The notes below the pieces were generated by a model, which was not told the origin of the DNA, made no database searches, and was given only the letters and a program-made list of their open reading frames with translations. Shown here in pieces: positions 35,648 to 49,700 of a stretch of DNA of 64,000 bases. The position numbers and the translations under genes are program-made. How positions within the stretch are numbered: the stretch's first letter is position 1; each line of letters opens with the position of its first letter. Origin of the DNA: Owenia fusiformis (Eukaryota; Annelida; Polychaeta; Sabellida; Oweniidae). The stretch lies in the NCBI GenBank assembly GCA_903813345.2, contig CAIIXF020000004.1:20682477-20746476 (forward strand). Reading direction: 5' to 3'.

Positions 35648-36906
35648 TTCTTGTCATAAATGACATAAAAATGTGCTTGCTTTCAGCGAAATTGAGACCG
35701 AGAAATAACCAAATCTTATGAGTAAATGAGCAATGATGAATTCCAAAAGAAAACATAATATTAAATTATTGTTAAAACGAGAAAAAATTATAGTGAGAAC
35801 ATAAAGACACACATATAATACTCGTGTGTTTTCCCAAAAATAGGCACATTTTTGATTGTCCATGCCGGTGAATAATGAGCGTATTATAACACATGTTGTG
35901 TACGATGAAAGAAATACCATTTTTGGTGGTTCTGCTTTTGGACGTCCTTTTATCGTTTGATTTGTAAAATGAAGCCCTCTGATTGGTCAGTTCTTGAGCT
36001 GTACCAATCTGTATTGCTACTGAGATTGTCCCATTGTTCATCTCCACAGTAATACAGAAGTAAGTAAAATGTACTGACGTAAGATCACACGATAAAAATG
36101 TTATTGAATGATTTGAAGTGCAATACAGGATATATTCTGTCTCGATATTCTGTATTGGCACTCGACTTTGTCTCGTTCAAATACAGAATTTCTCGATATT
36201 CTGTATTGGCACTCGACTTCGTCTCGTTCCAATATAGAATTTCTCGAGTAAAATATATCCTGTATTGCACTTCAAATAATTCCAGATTCAATAACTTATA
36301 GTATTGTAACTCCATTGTGTGACGACACAATATAAAACAACATAGAACTTCTGACAAATCAGTGTCCATTATGGTATGAGTACCGTAATCCAACACCAAA
36401 TTCGAAAATTCAGAACAATACCCGGCACAAATGGCGTTCGTGATCAACTATGAAACGCTTACCCCCCATAGTGTTATATATCAAAATGTACCCGTTCATA
36501 TAGGGATTCGATTGATCTACATCAAATTATAGGGAGTCAGGTTACTTTTTGAGATATCAGCGTCCATTTATTGTAACTCGCGTTTGCTAACATCGCCTCA
36601 ATTCTGAGACGACGGGCCAAACGCGTAGTAAACATGATCACGTCGGAACTATTTTGACCTACATCGCTATTTTCGTAATTCAAATGAAAGTTGAACTCCT
36701 CCTCTTTATTTTGATACCAAATAGTGGCATACTAGGTACCCTAGAAGCCAGCTATGGTGTTATTTAGAACAAAACCACAAGTTTTTAAATGGACTATATA
36801 GGGGTCATACCTTTTGGCGGATGGATATGGAACCTCATACCTTATCCCGTGGGAAGAAATATATCTATTATAATATCATATAATAAACCAATATCAACAA
36901 ATATGT
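35648..36906. other. intergenic, with one hairpin
   Basis: No gene seen. It includes the hairpin at 36112-36282 and lies before the duplicated 3' flank of the vWA/ITIH gene. Confidence 0.45.
36112..36282. repeat. hairpin with internal 52-bp tandem duplication
   Basis: TTGAAGTGCAATACAGGATA pairs with TATCCTGTATTGCACTTCAA. Inside, TCTCGATATTCTGTATTGGC with ACTCGACTTYGTCTCGTTC occurs twice in tandem. Confidence 0.85.
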
Positions 36907-37765
36907 TCAGTCTTTTATAGAGGAATTGTATACCAGACGCAGGGAGACAGATGGTATGGGGCAGGCGCTACGCTGTGTCTGGTACACAAACGCCACATTT
37001 ATTCCTGTTCGTTTCAAGCAACGCTACACCAACACCAGTTTAATAATAATATATATCGTATGCATTGATTGTCCATGAATTAAAAGTTCGAGAATGGTAT
37101 CTGTATCATTTTGTACTATCGCCGTGATGCTAATTGCTATAGCAACCCGATTTGGGTTTTGTCGTCATAATAGCGCTTACTAGCTATACAGGGTGTTCCA
37201 AAAGTAACAGGACTGGTCCTAGTACCAATACAGTGTTTTAAACACACGTAATCAGACCAAGTTGGTCGTCGTCATAGTTACGAGTTAAGTATTTCTCTGT
37301 TCAGCCCAAATTGGGCGTCGTCAAATACAATAATGATATATATTTGAGTACTATAACAAAAGCTTTTCTCTCAATATTATTTTGATAAACATCTAGTCGT
37401 TTCTAGTTTATCCCGAGAAATCTCGGTACACGGTAGAATATCAAGTATATCCTTATTGTTATTGGATTCCAACCAGCCTAAATATCCTGCACAAATTTCT
37501 ATGACTCGACTATTGTGCGTATATAATTTTATATCGTGCGCCATTACAGTGACGATAATTGCAATAGCAACCCGGATAGGGGCTTGTCGCTATTACTATG
37601 GATACTTCTTTTAGCAATACGAGGCCGCTCAAAATGAGTCTTGAGTTTCACTGAGTATGCAGTTTATATCAAATAAATACTTATTAAAAATTCTAGTATA
37701 TCCTGACTGTGAGACGAGATTTCTCGGAGTGCTAATCACTGGCAGAGTCTTGTTTTGTCTTGCGT
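36907..37765 (-). repeat. duplicated 3' flank / probable 3' UTR, copy 1
   Basis: This block is shared with 53168-54083 (for example CCAGACGCAGGGAGACAGAT and ATTCCTGTTCGTTTCAAG). In the minus-strand gene sense it begins just after the stop codon. AATAAA on the minus strand (36998-37003), conserved in copy 2, is the likely polyA signal, making this a 3' UTR of about 770 nt. It holds a set of palindromes with a GTCGTC tail at 37145, 37256, 37305 and 37569. Confidence 0.75.
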
Positions 37766-40700
37766 TTAAATGGCTTGGAACATTATTTCCAGATCATCGT
37801 CGTCTGTTAAGTAATCTTCGAGGATTCTATTTATGCCTTCTTTAGATGTATCAGACACTGGTTTGTAGCATCCTAAACAAAAAATACCCATCATAAAATA
37901 CATGTAGATAAGACAGTTGCTTGTGATATCATAATGAGGATAAAATATGTCAGACGATGCGTTGTGATATCCTTAAGAGTACGCCTGACAATATCATATC
38001 ATGAGGAATAGGCATATCGAACAACCGTGTAATATTTATAATTAAATGTAACAAATATATCAACGTAAGTTTCAAATTCAAGTGGCTGATAATGCCTTCA
38101 GCAAAGCCACTACAAGTGTATAATGACTGTTTATGTACTTTATAATGTTTTTGAAAAATAAATTCTATGAATAAAAAAAATAAGTCTAACAATGTATTCA
38201 ATACTAAATATAAAAATAGTTAAGTATAAAAACGTTAAAAACATCAGTATACACGTCTGATATAGATATTCATAAGATATTTATTACACTTACATAATCA
38301 AAATGAGTTGTCAAACAACATTTATAGGCGTAGCCAGGGGGCGCGATGGGTGCGATGGCACCCCAACCCCCCCCCCCCCAAAAAAAAAAGAAAAAAATAT
38401 ATATATATAACCATGAGATAGAGGAAGAAAAGAGCTTTAAAATGCATTTTATTAGAAGCTTCTAGCCTTATTTCCGAAGGAAGTTGCATCAATTTTTGTA
38501 AAATTTAAGATAAATCTTAATTTTTGGCTTGTTTATGCCACAATCACACCCCCTTGACTGAAATCCGACATTTTTGGGCGATCGCACCCCCTCTGACCGA
38601 AAGCTGGTTTCGCCCCTGGTATTTATACTAACGCACACACTACTTCATAAAAACTGATTGAATTTATTAAACAATATAGTTTATGAATAAAATATGACCA
38701 ATAGTGCTTACCATAAGGTTAGTTTGGCAATAAGTGACATGTAGCACGCAAAACAAAGCAATGAGATTAATATATTCGACCTTACTCTCATCAATACTAA
38801 GATTGACAAATATCTTTACACACCTTTCCTCATGGTGAGATCAACGCTGACACCATTTGCAGTAAGGACTCCATTTTTAATTTCATGATTTCCCGTAAAG
38901 AAGTGTTTGCTGTTAAACTTCAATGGCTTGTTGGTTGGCATGCTGGCCTTGGTAAAAGCGGAGGAACAGATATCTCCTGAAAGAGAACAGCATAGCATAA
39001 GTGATAAACAGCGAAATCTTAAGCGTGTTATTAGAATTCATGACTTGAAATGGAAATTTGTATTTACCTACAAAACCACCTGCGACGACGGACTTATCAT
39101 AGGCAAGGTCAAAATCAAGATGGTTGTTGTACTTCATAACGGCGACTCTGCCAAATTCAGGGCTCTCAATCCACAAATACCTGAAAAAATCAATCAAGTA
39201 TGAAAAATGAAAACAAATGGTGATGTGTTTCTGGCATATGCTTGGCTCCTTTTGGTTTTTATCCTCATGGCACTCATGCTTGCATATTTCCTTCTCACCT
39301 GTTTTCGATTTCTGCCTTTACATTCCCGAAAGTATGTTTAGACGTATGCGACTTCAACCATGAAAGCTTTGTTTCTCGACCAGTCTCGTGATCCAGAATG
39401 GAGGTGCCAGAGATGGTCGCAATGATGTTGATGCTTTGGCTTTGAATATACACCGTATCTACGAACAGCAAGTCTTTACTGGATGTAGACGCCTCAACAG
39501 ATACAAATGTTGCCAACACCTTCGTACCTTAAAGAGAGACAATGTGAACAGCGAATTATTTCCTTTCCCGAAAATGCACCTTCTTATTGTGGACGAAGTT
39601 CACTAGATTTGAGAAGCAATGTATTATTTATTATTTTTCGATGTTATGGTGAATATTTTTTAGATTCGAGAAGAGTTCAGTGTAATTATTGTACATTACG
39701 TGAACATCTTACCTAAAAATTCCTCTTGAATTTCACTTGAGCTTCTTCATGAGGAAACATCGAATATACTTGTCTATCTCTATTGAGTGATCGTAAACCT
39801 GGAGTCAACTTTTATCTTTTTTTAGAAATGATTTCATAAATTCCTACTTACGACTAAGTTTATCATCAAAGAACAGATATGTTTTCCCAGGGTCGCCATA
39901 TGCGTCAAAGCAGATACGGTCACCGGAAGGTAGCACGCAAGAAACATGAGGGTCGCCACGCACAGTAGTTGTTTGGAACGGATTAATAGTAGTCGCAGGA
40001 GGGTTAGTAATAAAAGGTGCTTGTGTAGTTATAATCACAGGAGGGTTGGTAATAATAGGTGCTTGTGTAGTGGTAACACCAGCCGGGTTAACTGTATTGC
40101 CAGCACCTACATTCACCAGACATAATGAGTTTAAAATATCCTTAGTAGTTATTAGAATATGTAAAAATTTATCCGATGGATACTAAATATATATGGGGAC
40201 AACAGCACAAGATTATTTTGCTATGCGCCACTAAAATCATATCCGATCCATATATAGAGATTATCCTATATGAGGTTCAGGATATTATCCCGAGGTCAAT
40301 ATAATATATCTGCCCGAGGGCCGTAGGTCAGACATACATGGACTCACAGAGTGTATGGGCAAGCATATCTGCTCCAAGAATCTATAGGTAGTATTGTAAA
40401 TTATTCAAGGAAGGCAGGGTCACTGTTGAAGATCATCTACAATCTGGTTTTATGAAGAGCTTGCAGACAGAGAAAAACACTAAAATTAAGGTGATTTGAG
40501 ATGATGCAATTTATGAAGAGAGAACTATCACATTGCGGAAATTAGCAAACAGGGGCGACACGGGATATGGAACGTACAGTTCAAAGAAAAGTTGACAATG
40601 ACCTGAAGATGTGTTTGATCTGCTTGAAATAGGTACCGAGGAAAGATTGAAATACCCAGCTTATCTGTTTTAATTTTCATACGTAACAATTTAACCGACC

Positions 40701-43700
40701 TACCTGCCCTAAATACGCGTTACCATGGCAACCTTATTTTAAAATTATTTTAAGATATAGCTAAAGTATTTTAGCATTGTATGTGTAATTGACCTTCTAT
40801 ATTCTGAAAAGATGAGAAAGATATATATGAAAATATCACAAAATGAGAACATTTTATTAGAATATATGGATCGTCCCTTGTATATCAAAACTTCAAATTC
40901 ATGCATTGGAAACTCACAATTTTCTGCCATGCATATGTGAAAACAATAAAACCATATATTCATCCAATTGAAGCAGTCTTCTTTCACGTTAATTATGCTA
41001 GTATAATAGAAACTATACTACTATTTTAAAACCTCAAATTCAGCTCACCATCTTCCCTCGCGCATATTGCATTAATAAGGCTTGGCAACGGACCTTGGGG
41101 ACCCAGTAAACTACCGAAGCTAAAAAACATTAGAGCATTCTAAAATTTAAAAAACGGAAAGAGAAGTCGATCGGGGAATTATTTTGTCTACTAAAATATT
41201 AAATGTCTAACAATTTCTTAATTGGTTTGCTCATAGTTTTACAATCAAACTAATACATGCACATGGAACCCTTGCGAAATTTTTATAAGTGTCCAGCAGA
41301 ACTATATATTTTGTTTCCTAACTTGAGAAAGCAAACCCCTTGACTAGTCTAAACTTATATTTGATTGTTATAAGATCATATTTACTTATTTGTATCGATG
41401 ATGTTAAAACCTCGACCACCCGTGATCTGATTAAACTCGATTTCCTTTTCAATATCAGACTCAGGTTTATAGGAGTTAACCAATGACATCACCACGATCC
41501 TTACACCCATTTTCCGTAATTCATCGGCCTGCCTCAGCGTTTCACTCTTTTTGTCAAAAGGGCGTGTCGTTCCATCAGAAATAAGAACAAGCCGCTTTGC
41601 AACACCTATAATAATATAAATCAAACATAGTAACCGGGACAATACAAGTCCAAAGTCTATATATTTACTCTAATTGTTTCACTTTTTAGAGTTAAGTCAC
41701 TACATTTTGCATACATATTTCTTGGAGAAATCCTAACATAAAATTTATTTTGTTCTTAACTTAAAGATATTAATTTAAGAGTAAAAAAGGCTCCAAAACT
41801 TAATAAAATATGGAGTTTGGATGTTCATTTAAGTCTAGGGATGATATTTTATACCACGAACACTTACAGATACCTGAAATGTGCAACAAAAGTGGCCAAA
41901 AATTGTTGTTTCTAAATTCCCCATTTTTCCTGTATCGCGCTAGTCACGTGACCATTACGCGTAGCAGGCAATACAGATATTACAGTACATATTTCAACAT
42001 GTTCAGTATATGGCAAACATAAGCGATTCTGATTCCCGGGTTCTGGGAAATGGCTATTATAAATCGGCGAGAGGGTGTAATTTGACTGGGGACAAAACAG
42101 TGGAAAATGTGTCCAAGTATACCAGTAAGAGAGCAGATATGGGGACTTTAGACAAGTACTATGACGGAGAATCAACTAAAAATCTGAGTTTTGGAATGAA
42201 GACCCGAGGAAACTGAGGATCCTAGCGATCCTATTACTCAGTTTGAAGTTTTTGACGCGGAAAACAGGTTATGAAAACAGGTTTTCTGCAAAAGTTATCA
42301 ACTTTAGAAAATATGGATCTTGTTTTTGAGTAAGGCTTAACAAGCATTTAGATACAAGACTTGGCTATCTCTTGTCAAATACACGCAGACTTGCGGTAAA
42401 TTGGCCATTGCAAATTGCAAAATCAGATCGTCAAATTAATCGCTTCGTTTTTAAACGTATGCTTCTTATCTTCATCCAAAACTTTAGTATTCATTAGAGA
42501 TAAGCTATAACTTGTACAGGAAGAAATGGCAGATCCTACCTTAATTTAGAATCGCTGATTTCTCTGGACAAATTCCGAGAAGAAATTGTTCGACATCGCG
42601 ATCAGCTCAGACTACATGTCGTATGCATGTCACTCTGAACTCTCGTGATAAAATACGGCATCTTGATTGGTTACTACTCGTGTTGTCATGACGCGAAAAG
42701 CAGTAGTAAACACTGAATATGTTAATGAACTGCCATGTATGGAACAATTGTCTTTCTGATTGGTTAACTTTACACGCATCCTAAATGAATATAGTAGTCG
42801 TAGTAAATGATTCATTGATAACTATGAAAGTGGGCGTGACCAGCTTTATTTTGACACCAAATTCATTCATTATACATACATTTGTTTTATACTACATTGA
42901 TTCATTTTTGCTAAACCTTTGCTATTAGATCTTTAAGGAAAACATTTGATTCTGATTGGTCTATAATCAAAATTTGCCATTCATTGCGACAAATGCAACA
43001 TTTGACGGAATTAATAAAAATCCACAAGTCATAAAACATATACAATATGTTGTCTCTAATCAACCTAGTATCTATCATCATAGTTATTTTTGTTTGGTAT
43101 CAGATCGGCATGCATTGGAAATGTACGTCCACGAACAATGCATTCATTGTCTGTGGTAAGTAGTGAATTGACAAAACAAAGGTGGAGCAAAACCATCATT
43201 TTGCCACATTTTGGTGCTTATTTTTCCATGTCTAGTAGTTTCCGTCTAGATTTATGTAATATACTTTTTGTATACAAGATACAAAAATTCATGGCTTTAG
43301 TTTTATCCTCGTTTTCTTCATCTAATTTTCCTATAATAATATCTTTATTTGTTAAATCAACATTGAAGAAAATTCGTCCCAAATCTAGACTGATTAAAAC
43401 TAAAATCACCTTTATCCAAAAAAAGGAAATCATAAAATATAAAATCAAAGATGAACAAAACATTGCAAATTTAAATGATATGCAAGAAACCTTCTTAAAG
43501 ACTTGGAGATGGGTTATTGAACTATTAAGCCAATAACTCTGTATTATATTTAAGGTATGGAGTAGATATTATACAACTGTGGTAACCTATATGTTATTAA
43601 AAACTATTGTGCAATTGTGATGTAAACATTTGTAAATTATATTGTTTGGAAATCCTCTGTACATGAAGATGAGCTGTTGAAACTATTTGTAAAATGTAAA

Positions 43701-46700
43701 ATAATTATGTTATTATATATACAAGGTATGGAGTATATATCATAAAACTGTGGTAACCTATATTTTATTGAACAAGACTATTGGGCTATTGCGATGTAAA
43801 CATTTGTAAATTATATTGTTTGGAAATCCTCTGTACATGAAGATGAGCTGTTGAAACTATTTGTAAAATGTAAAATAATTATGTTATTATATATACAAGG
43901 TATGGAGTATATATCATAAAACTGTGGTAACCTATATTTTATTGAACAAGACTATTGGGCTATTGCGATGTAAACATTTGTAAATTATATTGTTTGGAAA
44001 TCCTCTGTACATGGAGATGAGCTGTTGAAAATAGTATCTATTTGTAAAATGTAAAATAATTATATGAGCATGTGTGTATATCATGTATGATGCATGTGTT
44101 AGATCCAATAAAAAATAAAACAAAATGTCTAGTAGTTTGGTACCACTTTGACGTCACAGTATAGCATCCGACGTCAAATATTGGTACCAAATTGAAGCAT
44201 ACATTACAAGCTTTAAGATGATATCATATATGTCATCATTCATTTTGATTAAAATGGTATATGGAATAAGCTCAAAAAGTATGCCACTCCCCTACCCTAT
44301 CCATGTTCAAGCCATTGAAACACACAAAAATCTCAAATAATGCGTGCATCTTCAGGGGTCTTTTTTGACCCCATTTTATTGAAAATATATTATTTCTGCA
44401 TACTATTTTTCTCCGAAATGTCTCAATTACATAAAAACAGTTACACTTGTGCTGGATAAGATAGCATGTGATTATGATGAAATTGTTATACTAAAAGTAT
44501 TGATTTAATTAATTACGTCAATATGTTGCATTTGTCGCACAGAATGGCAAATTTTGGTTATAGACCAATCAGAATCAAATGTTTCCCTATTTTTAACAAA
44601 TACATTATAATTAAAACCAAATAAATTCTATGATAGGATTTCTCCAAGGAATATGGTGACTCAACTCTTGAACAAAGAAGAGTAAATATACAGATTTGGG
44701 ACTTCTTTCCCGGCTACAATGTGATTACCAAGATTAAACAGATAAATATTATAATTTCGATGCTGTAATAATAATCAATCTGGTACCATGTGACTAAAAA
44801 TAAACAGATTTATCATTTCCATGCCGTTCTATCATTGGTCAATTTGATACCATGTGACTAAAAAATATATAGAGGTATCCCATGTCTCCCTGCTTAGAAC
44901 ACGTGTGAGGTGTGTATTTACCGGCAGTGATTAAGATTTTACAATTATTCAAAATGTCAACTAATCAAAGAACGAAGACTATGGACTTTATGGACGAAGA
45001 TTATGGACTATGGACGAAGAATTTTGCCTTTCGGTATAATGCGCGGACCCTATAATCACCTTCCGGGGCATCGTTGAATACACTCGCAGAAGTACGTACA
45101 GATATATCCAACTCCACATCATTCAATATTTGTATAATATTCCCTTTTGGTATTTAATTTATTGCTTAAGATTGTTCACCTACGGAGAAACTTTTTAAAA
45201 TGGCTGATAAACAAAGTAAAATGTTGTGGAAGAAAATGGTCCTCGTCAAAATAGACGCACTAAGTAATTTATACTTAGTGTGGATTGCATTGTATCGAAA
45301 TGTTTCCTTATTATCAACAGGTAGTCCACGATATTGACAAGACGTTTAGTTCCAACATTCTTTCACACGTTTGTAAATACTGTTGAAATATAAAACTTAC
45401 CTGGCCTGGCGCCTTCGTTCGGGGTAAAATAAATCTCCCTAGCAACCTGAAGCGCCGTATCTGTGCGAGTTCGACACCCTGTTTGCTTTAGTCCCATTTG
45501 TGATATTCGTTGAAGCGTTACATCCAAACTGGTTGCCTCATAAAGAAACATGGTGTGCCTGAAAGGTAAAGAATTTATTAATTGTTGCACAATAATCAAC
45601 AAAACATATAAAAGGCAGCTACTTGGTAATATTAGTACATTTGAAATGTTGCCGATATTCACAGTCAGTATGCAGTTATGATTTGGGTCAAGCCCAAATC
45701 ATGATTAATACCATCGTCTATACACAGATCATGATTTCGGCTTGGCCCAAATCATAACTGCATACTGACTGTGCCGATATTTGCAAGCGAGTTTCAAAAC
45801 CAGTTGTAGTTGATATGACGCGTGTTTTTAAGCATTTACACTGGTGATCCACTCGATTACGCTGGTTACCAAAACGGTTCGTTTTGGTAACAAAATGTCG
45901 GAACATCCGGAAGGTACGATTTTTCCCGTACCTTATTTTACACGTTGTAGGCAGAATTCCCACGACATTTTTTAACAGAAACGTATATCAGTATCATATG
46001 TTTAAGAAATTGCACATATTTGCGAACAAATAGTTCAGAAAGACAACAGAATCGTCGATTTACTTCCTCACTTAAGTTACATAAACGATTTGGGTTAAAA
46101 GTGCAGATCTTAACTGTTTTTCGAAAAACCGTTTATGTAACTTAAGTGAGGAAGTAAATCGACCATTCTGTTGTCCTCTGAACTATTTGTTCGCAAACAT
46201 GTACATTTTCTTTAACATATGATACTGATACGCGTTTGTGTTAAAATCGTCGTGGGGATTCTGCCTACAACGCGTGAAATAAGGAAAAAAAGAAAAAATC
46301 GTGCCTTCGACGTTCCGTCATTTTGTTACCAAAACGGTTCGTTTTGGTAACCAGCGTAATCGAGTGGATCACCAGTGATTTACCTGTAGCCTTTGTCATA
46401 TGCAATTACTGCCACACGTGTTTGCATTGGTCCTTGCCCTATGTTAAAGCCACTGACCAGATACAGTATCCACTCTCTTATCTAAAATCAAAGGTGCAAA
46501 TGTATCATGTTTAATGCTACTACCTCCCAAACCCTCCTATCACACTAAACTAGTTCTCAACCGTTCTTTCCAGTCCTACAAAAATGTTGTAAAACGGGCT
46601 AAATAATCTGGCTCTGGTCAGTTTCGTGTTTAGAACGGGAGATTTTCAATTTGACGTTGGTGTCAACGGGAATCATTATACTCATGATTATTGAAAACTA

Positions 46701-49700
46701 TGCTGGCAATTTTGATATCGATGGACAGAATAATGCTTTCTGAAGAAAATGATGTATTAGGCATACATGCTTTAGCTCTAAATATCTACTATCAATGATG
46801 GTCTCAGTAACGGACTGAGTAAACACTGTAACTGAACGATTATTTATGTGAGAAAACTAAATGTATTAGTAAGGCGATTTTATATGCCAGCTTTAATGTC
46901 TCATATGTCGGTGTGCACATGTAAGTTGTAAGATTTTAGGCTTGCATTGGTCTTCACAACGCAATGGAAATTACATGGATCAATAAAGTAATGTATGTAA
47001 CGCGCATTCAAAACAAGCGCTAATTAGTCTCCTTCGGATAATCGTTCAGCTTCAGAGTTTCGTGTGAAGAACGTGAAATTTGCAATTACACGTTAATGTC
47101 AACGCGAATCATTATACTCATGTCTATTGAATGATATACTGGGAATTTTGATGCCGATGCTTTCCGAAGAAAGCGATGTATGTCATACATGTACCCGATG
47201 GGTGAGAAAGCTACATGCAATGTATATGGGCGATTTATACGTATAGGTTTTCGTTTCCATTTTATACGCCATGCTAAAACTCTCCGATATCCGATTGCAC
47301 AACGTCGTTAAAGTGTACCTAGTAGGGTCGAAGTAAGGCAATAACGTTCATTCTCTAATTGGTCATCTCGTACGTATTTTAAGTTTTAAAATAGTAGAAT
47401 AGTTTCTATTGTACTTGCGTAACTAACGTGAAAGAAGACTGCTTTAAGTACGTGTTCATACGATCTAATCACAAAACGGTATGGTCTCTATCAAATTTTG
47501 AAATGATTCAAAATTCAAAATCACCTTCCCGTCCGAGCACGTCCATGAAGATCGTAGATCCAGTCGTAAATATACCGTAGAAAGTTACAACTACGTTCGT
47601 TCCGTTTGTACGCAGTTAAAAGTTCAGTTCGGCAACGTTTTGAAGAACGCAGTGGCAAATAATTTAGTGTGATAGGTATATTTTTGGTAGGTCTTTCATG
47701 AGCAGTCTTTAATATGTCCTTAATCAGTTTAAACCCGTTTGCAATTAGTTCTATCTCATTCTCATTACGTCTTATTAAGTTCTGGTGGACCTTCCCATTC
47801 GATTACCCAGTCCCAGTGGAAGACGTTTTACAAGGCAAGTGTAGATATCAAAAACAAGTTTATCTAACTGCTTAAGATTCATCATATGATATGGTAATGG
47901 TATGGTATGGTAGAATATGATATGGTATGGTATCTTGTGATATGGTATGATAACAACGTATTTTTCATGAGGAGTTAAATACTAAATGAAGGCAGAATCT
48001 GATCTATAGGGGATGACAAAATTACAAGCAACATGTATACTTGACCTACCAATCTATTCCTAACCCTACTATCACACCAAACTAGTTCTCACTACGTTCT
48101 CGAAAACGGGCTCAAACTGTGCACGAACAGATTTGACGTACTAAGAACGATCGATTCAAAATTCGATGGCGACCATACCGTTCTGTAATCAGGTCATGAT
48201 GACCTTCTAGACTAAGGGACGGTTTATACTACGTTACACACCGACGTGGTGCGACCTGAACGAACTGCGAATGAGATGGACATATTGAAGACTGTTTATG
48301 AACGAAGTGGCTAATTATTTTAAACATATATCCCGACCGCAGCCAGATTGAGCCCGTTTTACGACATTTTCGTAGGACTGGCAAGAACGGGTAAGAACTA
48401 GTTTGGTGTGATAGGGGGGTTGCAATATCACGGTGTATAACCCAAACGCTCCTACATGCACGACGGAGCGTTTCATTTACGCGGAAACGCTCCGAAGCGA
48501 AATAAAATGGCGGCTAATGAAGATTCCACTATGACCGTAAGTATTGTTTTTCTCGTTTCTCTTACATATCATATGTTATGGTGAAATATTATGTACCATT
48601 CGATGAACAATGCCGTGAGCAAAGATCTTATTTATTCAACTTCTGGTGGTAAACTGTTATTTGCTTGATCAAAGCTCCGTAGTGTAGCTCGAACGAATCT
48701 GAAGATGACGATTTGACCACAAATTACGAATTAAACTAGTATTTCTATGAAAACGTTAATCTTTCTGTTAAAGTAGTAGATCACAAACTCGTATATTTTC
48801 ATTTCCTAAAATCCCAGTCCGAATCAATTACTTGTTCTCGAGAAATCGCTTGTTTTCCTCGAAACGCTCCGTCGATTTAGAACACAACTTTAGAAACGCT
48901 CTTACCATTTTGTTTTGATATCATTTTCAGATTATTAGAGAAGAGTTCCGAATCGAATCTATCTCTCAAAAACGTGTTGTACTTGTTAGGCAAATTGAAA
49001 CATCTGAACCTGGTGGTGCTAAACGTGCAACTAGCTGATTTAAGCCTACATTAGATGATTACATGCCTACATATGTGCTACATCAAAACTAAAGAAAAAA
49101 AACGAAAATTTACACGTGAATTAATCTTTCTTTTTTTGATGCCAAGGGGTATAATAGATCTTTTTTTCTCTTCCTGAAAAGGAAAGGCAAGCTATATATT
49201 TCCTAAACTGATCTAGACTACCGGAGCGTTTCCAGTTCACTGTGTTAACCAGATCGGAGCGTTTCTTGAATATGAGAATGTCATCATTTTTAAGACTGGA
49301 TTTTCGGTCATCAAATCACTATTACGATAATGTATGGTGCGTTGAAGCATTGGAATTTGACTAAAATATACGTTGGTGCTCTAATCTTGGCTCAACTAAT
49401 CACATGTATCGACAAAAGAGGTTTTTACCGGTAGAATGACAAATACGTTTTTGAATTTTGATAACTATACTGCTTAGTACAGCTCTTCCTAATTGCTTCA
49501 AACGTCAACAGCCAGCCAAGTACAACATGAATATTACACCCGTCGAATGGTATACTCGAAATATGTAACTCATACCTCTTATTCCCATTATTGGGGAAAT
49601 CGTCAGACGGCTCATCATTCCCGCCAGCCAGTTTTCCTACTCCGGAGCGTTTCTTTGTTTAATTTCAGTAATTAAACGCTCCGCCGTGCATGTAGGAGCG

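Larger units (their letters stand above)
42940..44584. repeat. fold-back element split by a LINE
   Basis: AACATTTGATTCTGATTGGT at the left is answered by ACCAATCAGAATCAAATGTT at the right, and pairing covers about 70 bp through ATGCAACAT/ATGTTGCAT. Without the inserted LINE (43242-44124) it would be about 750 bp. It lies in intron 4 of vWA/ITIH copy 1. Confidence 0.8.

Noticed and set aside
36098-36447. ORFs on both strands at the 36.1-kb hairpin
   Set aside because: They reflect the internal tandem duplication (SVLALDFVSFKYRIS repeated) and not a protein gene.
42010-42216. 68-aa ORF starting MANISDSDSRVLGNGYYKS in an intron of vWA/ITIH copy 1
   Set aside because: Kozak context and composition are passable, but I found no partner exon, element ends or family; not enough to call a gene.
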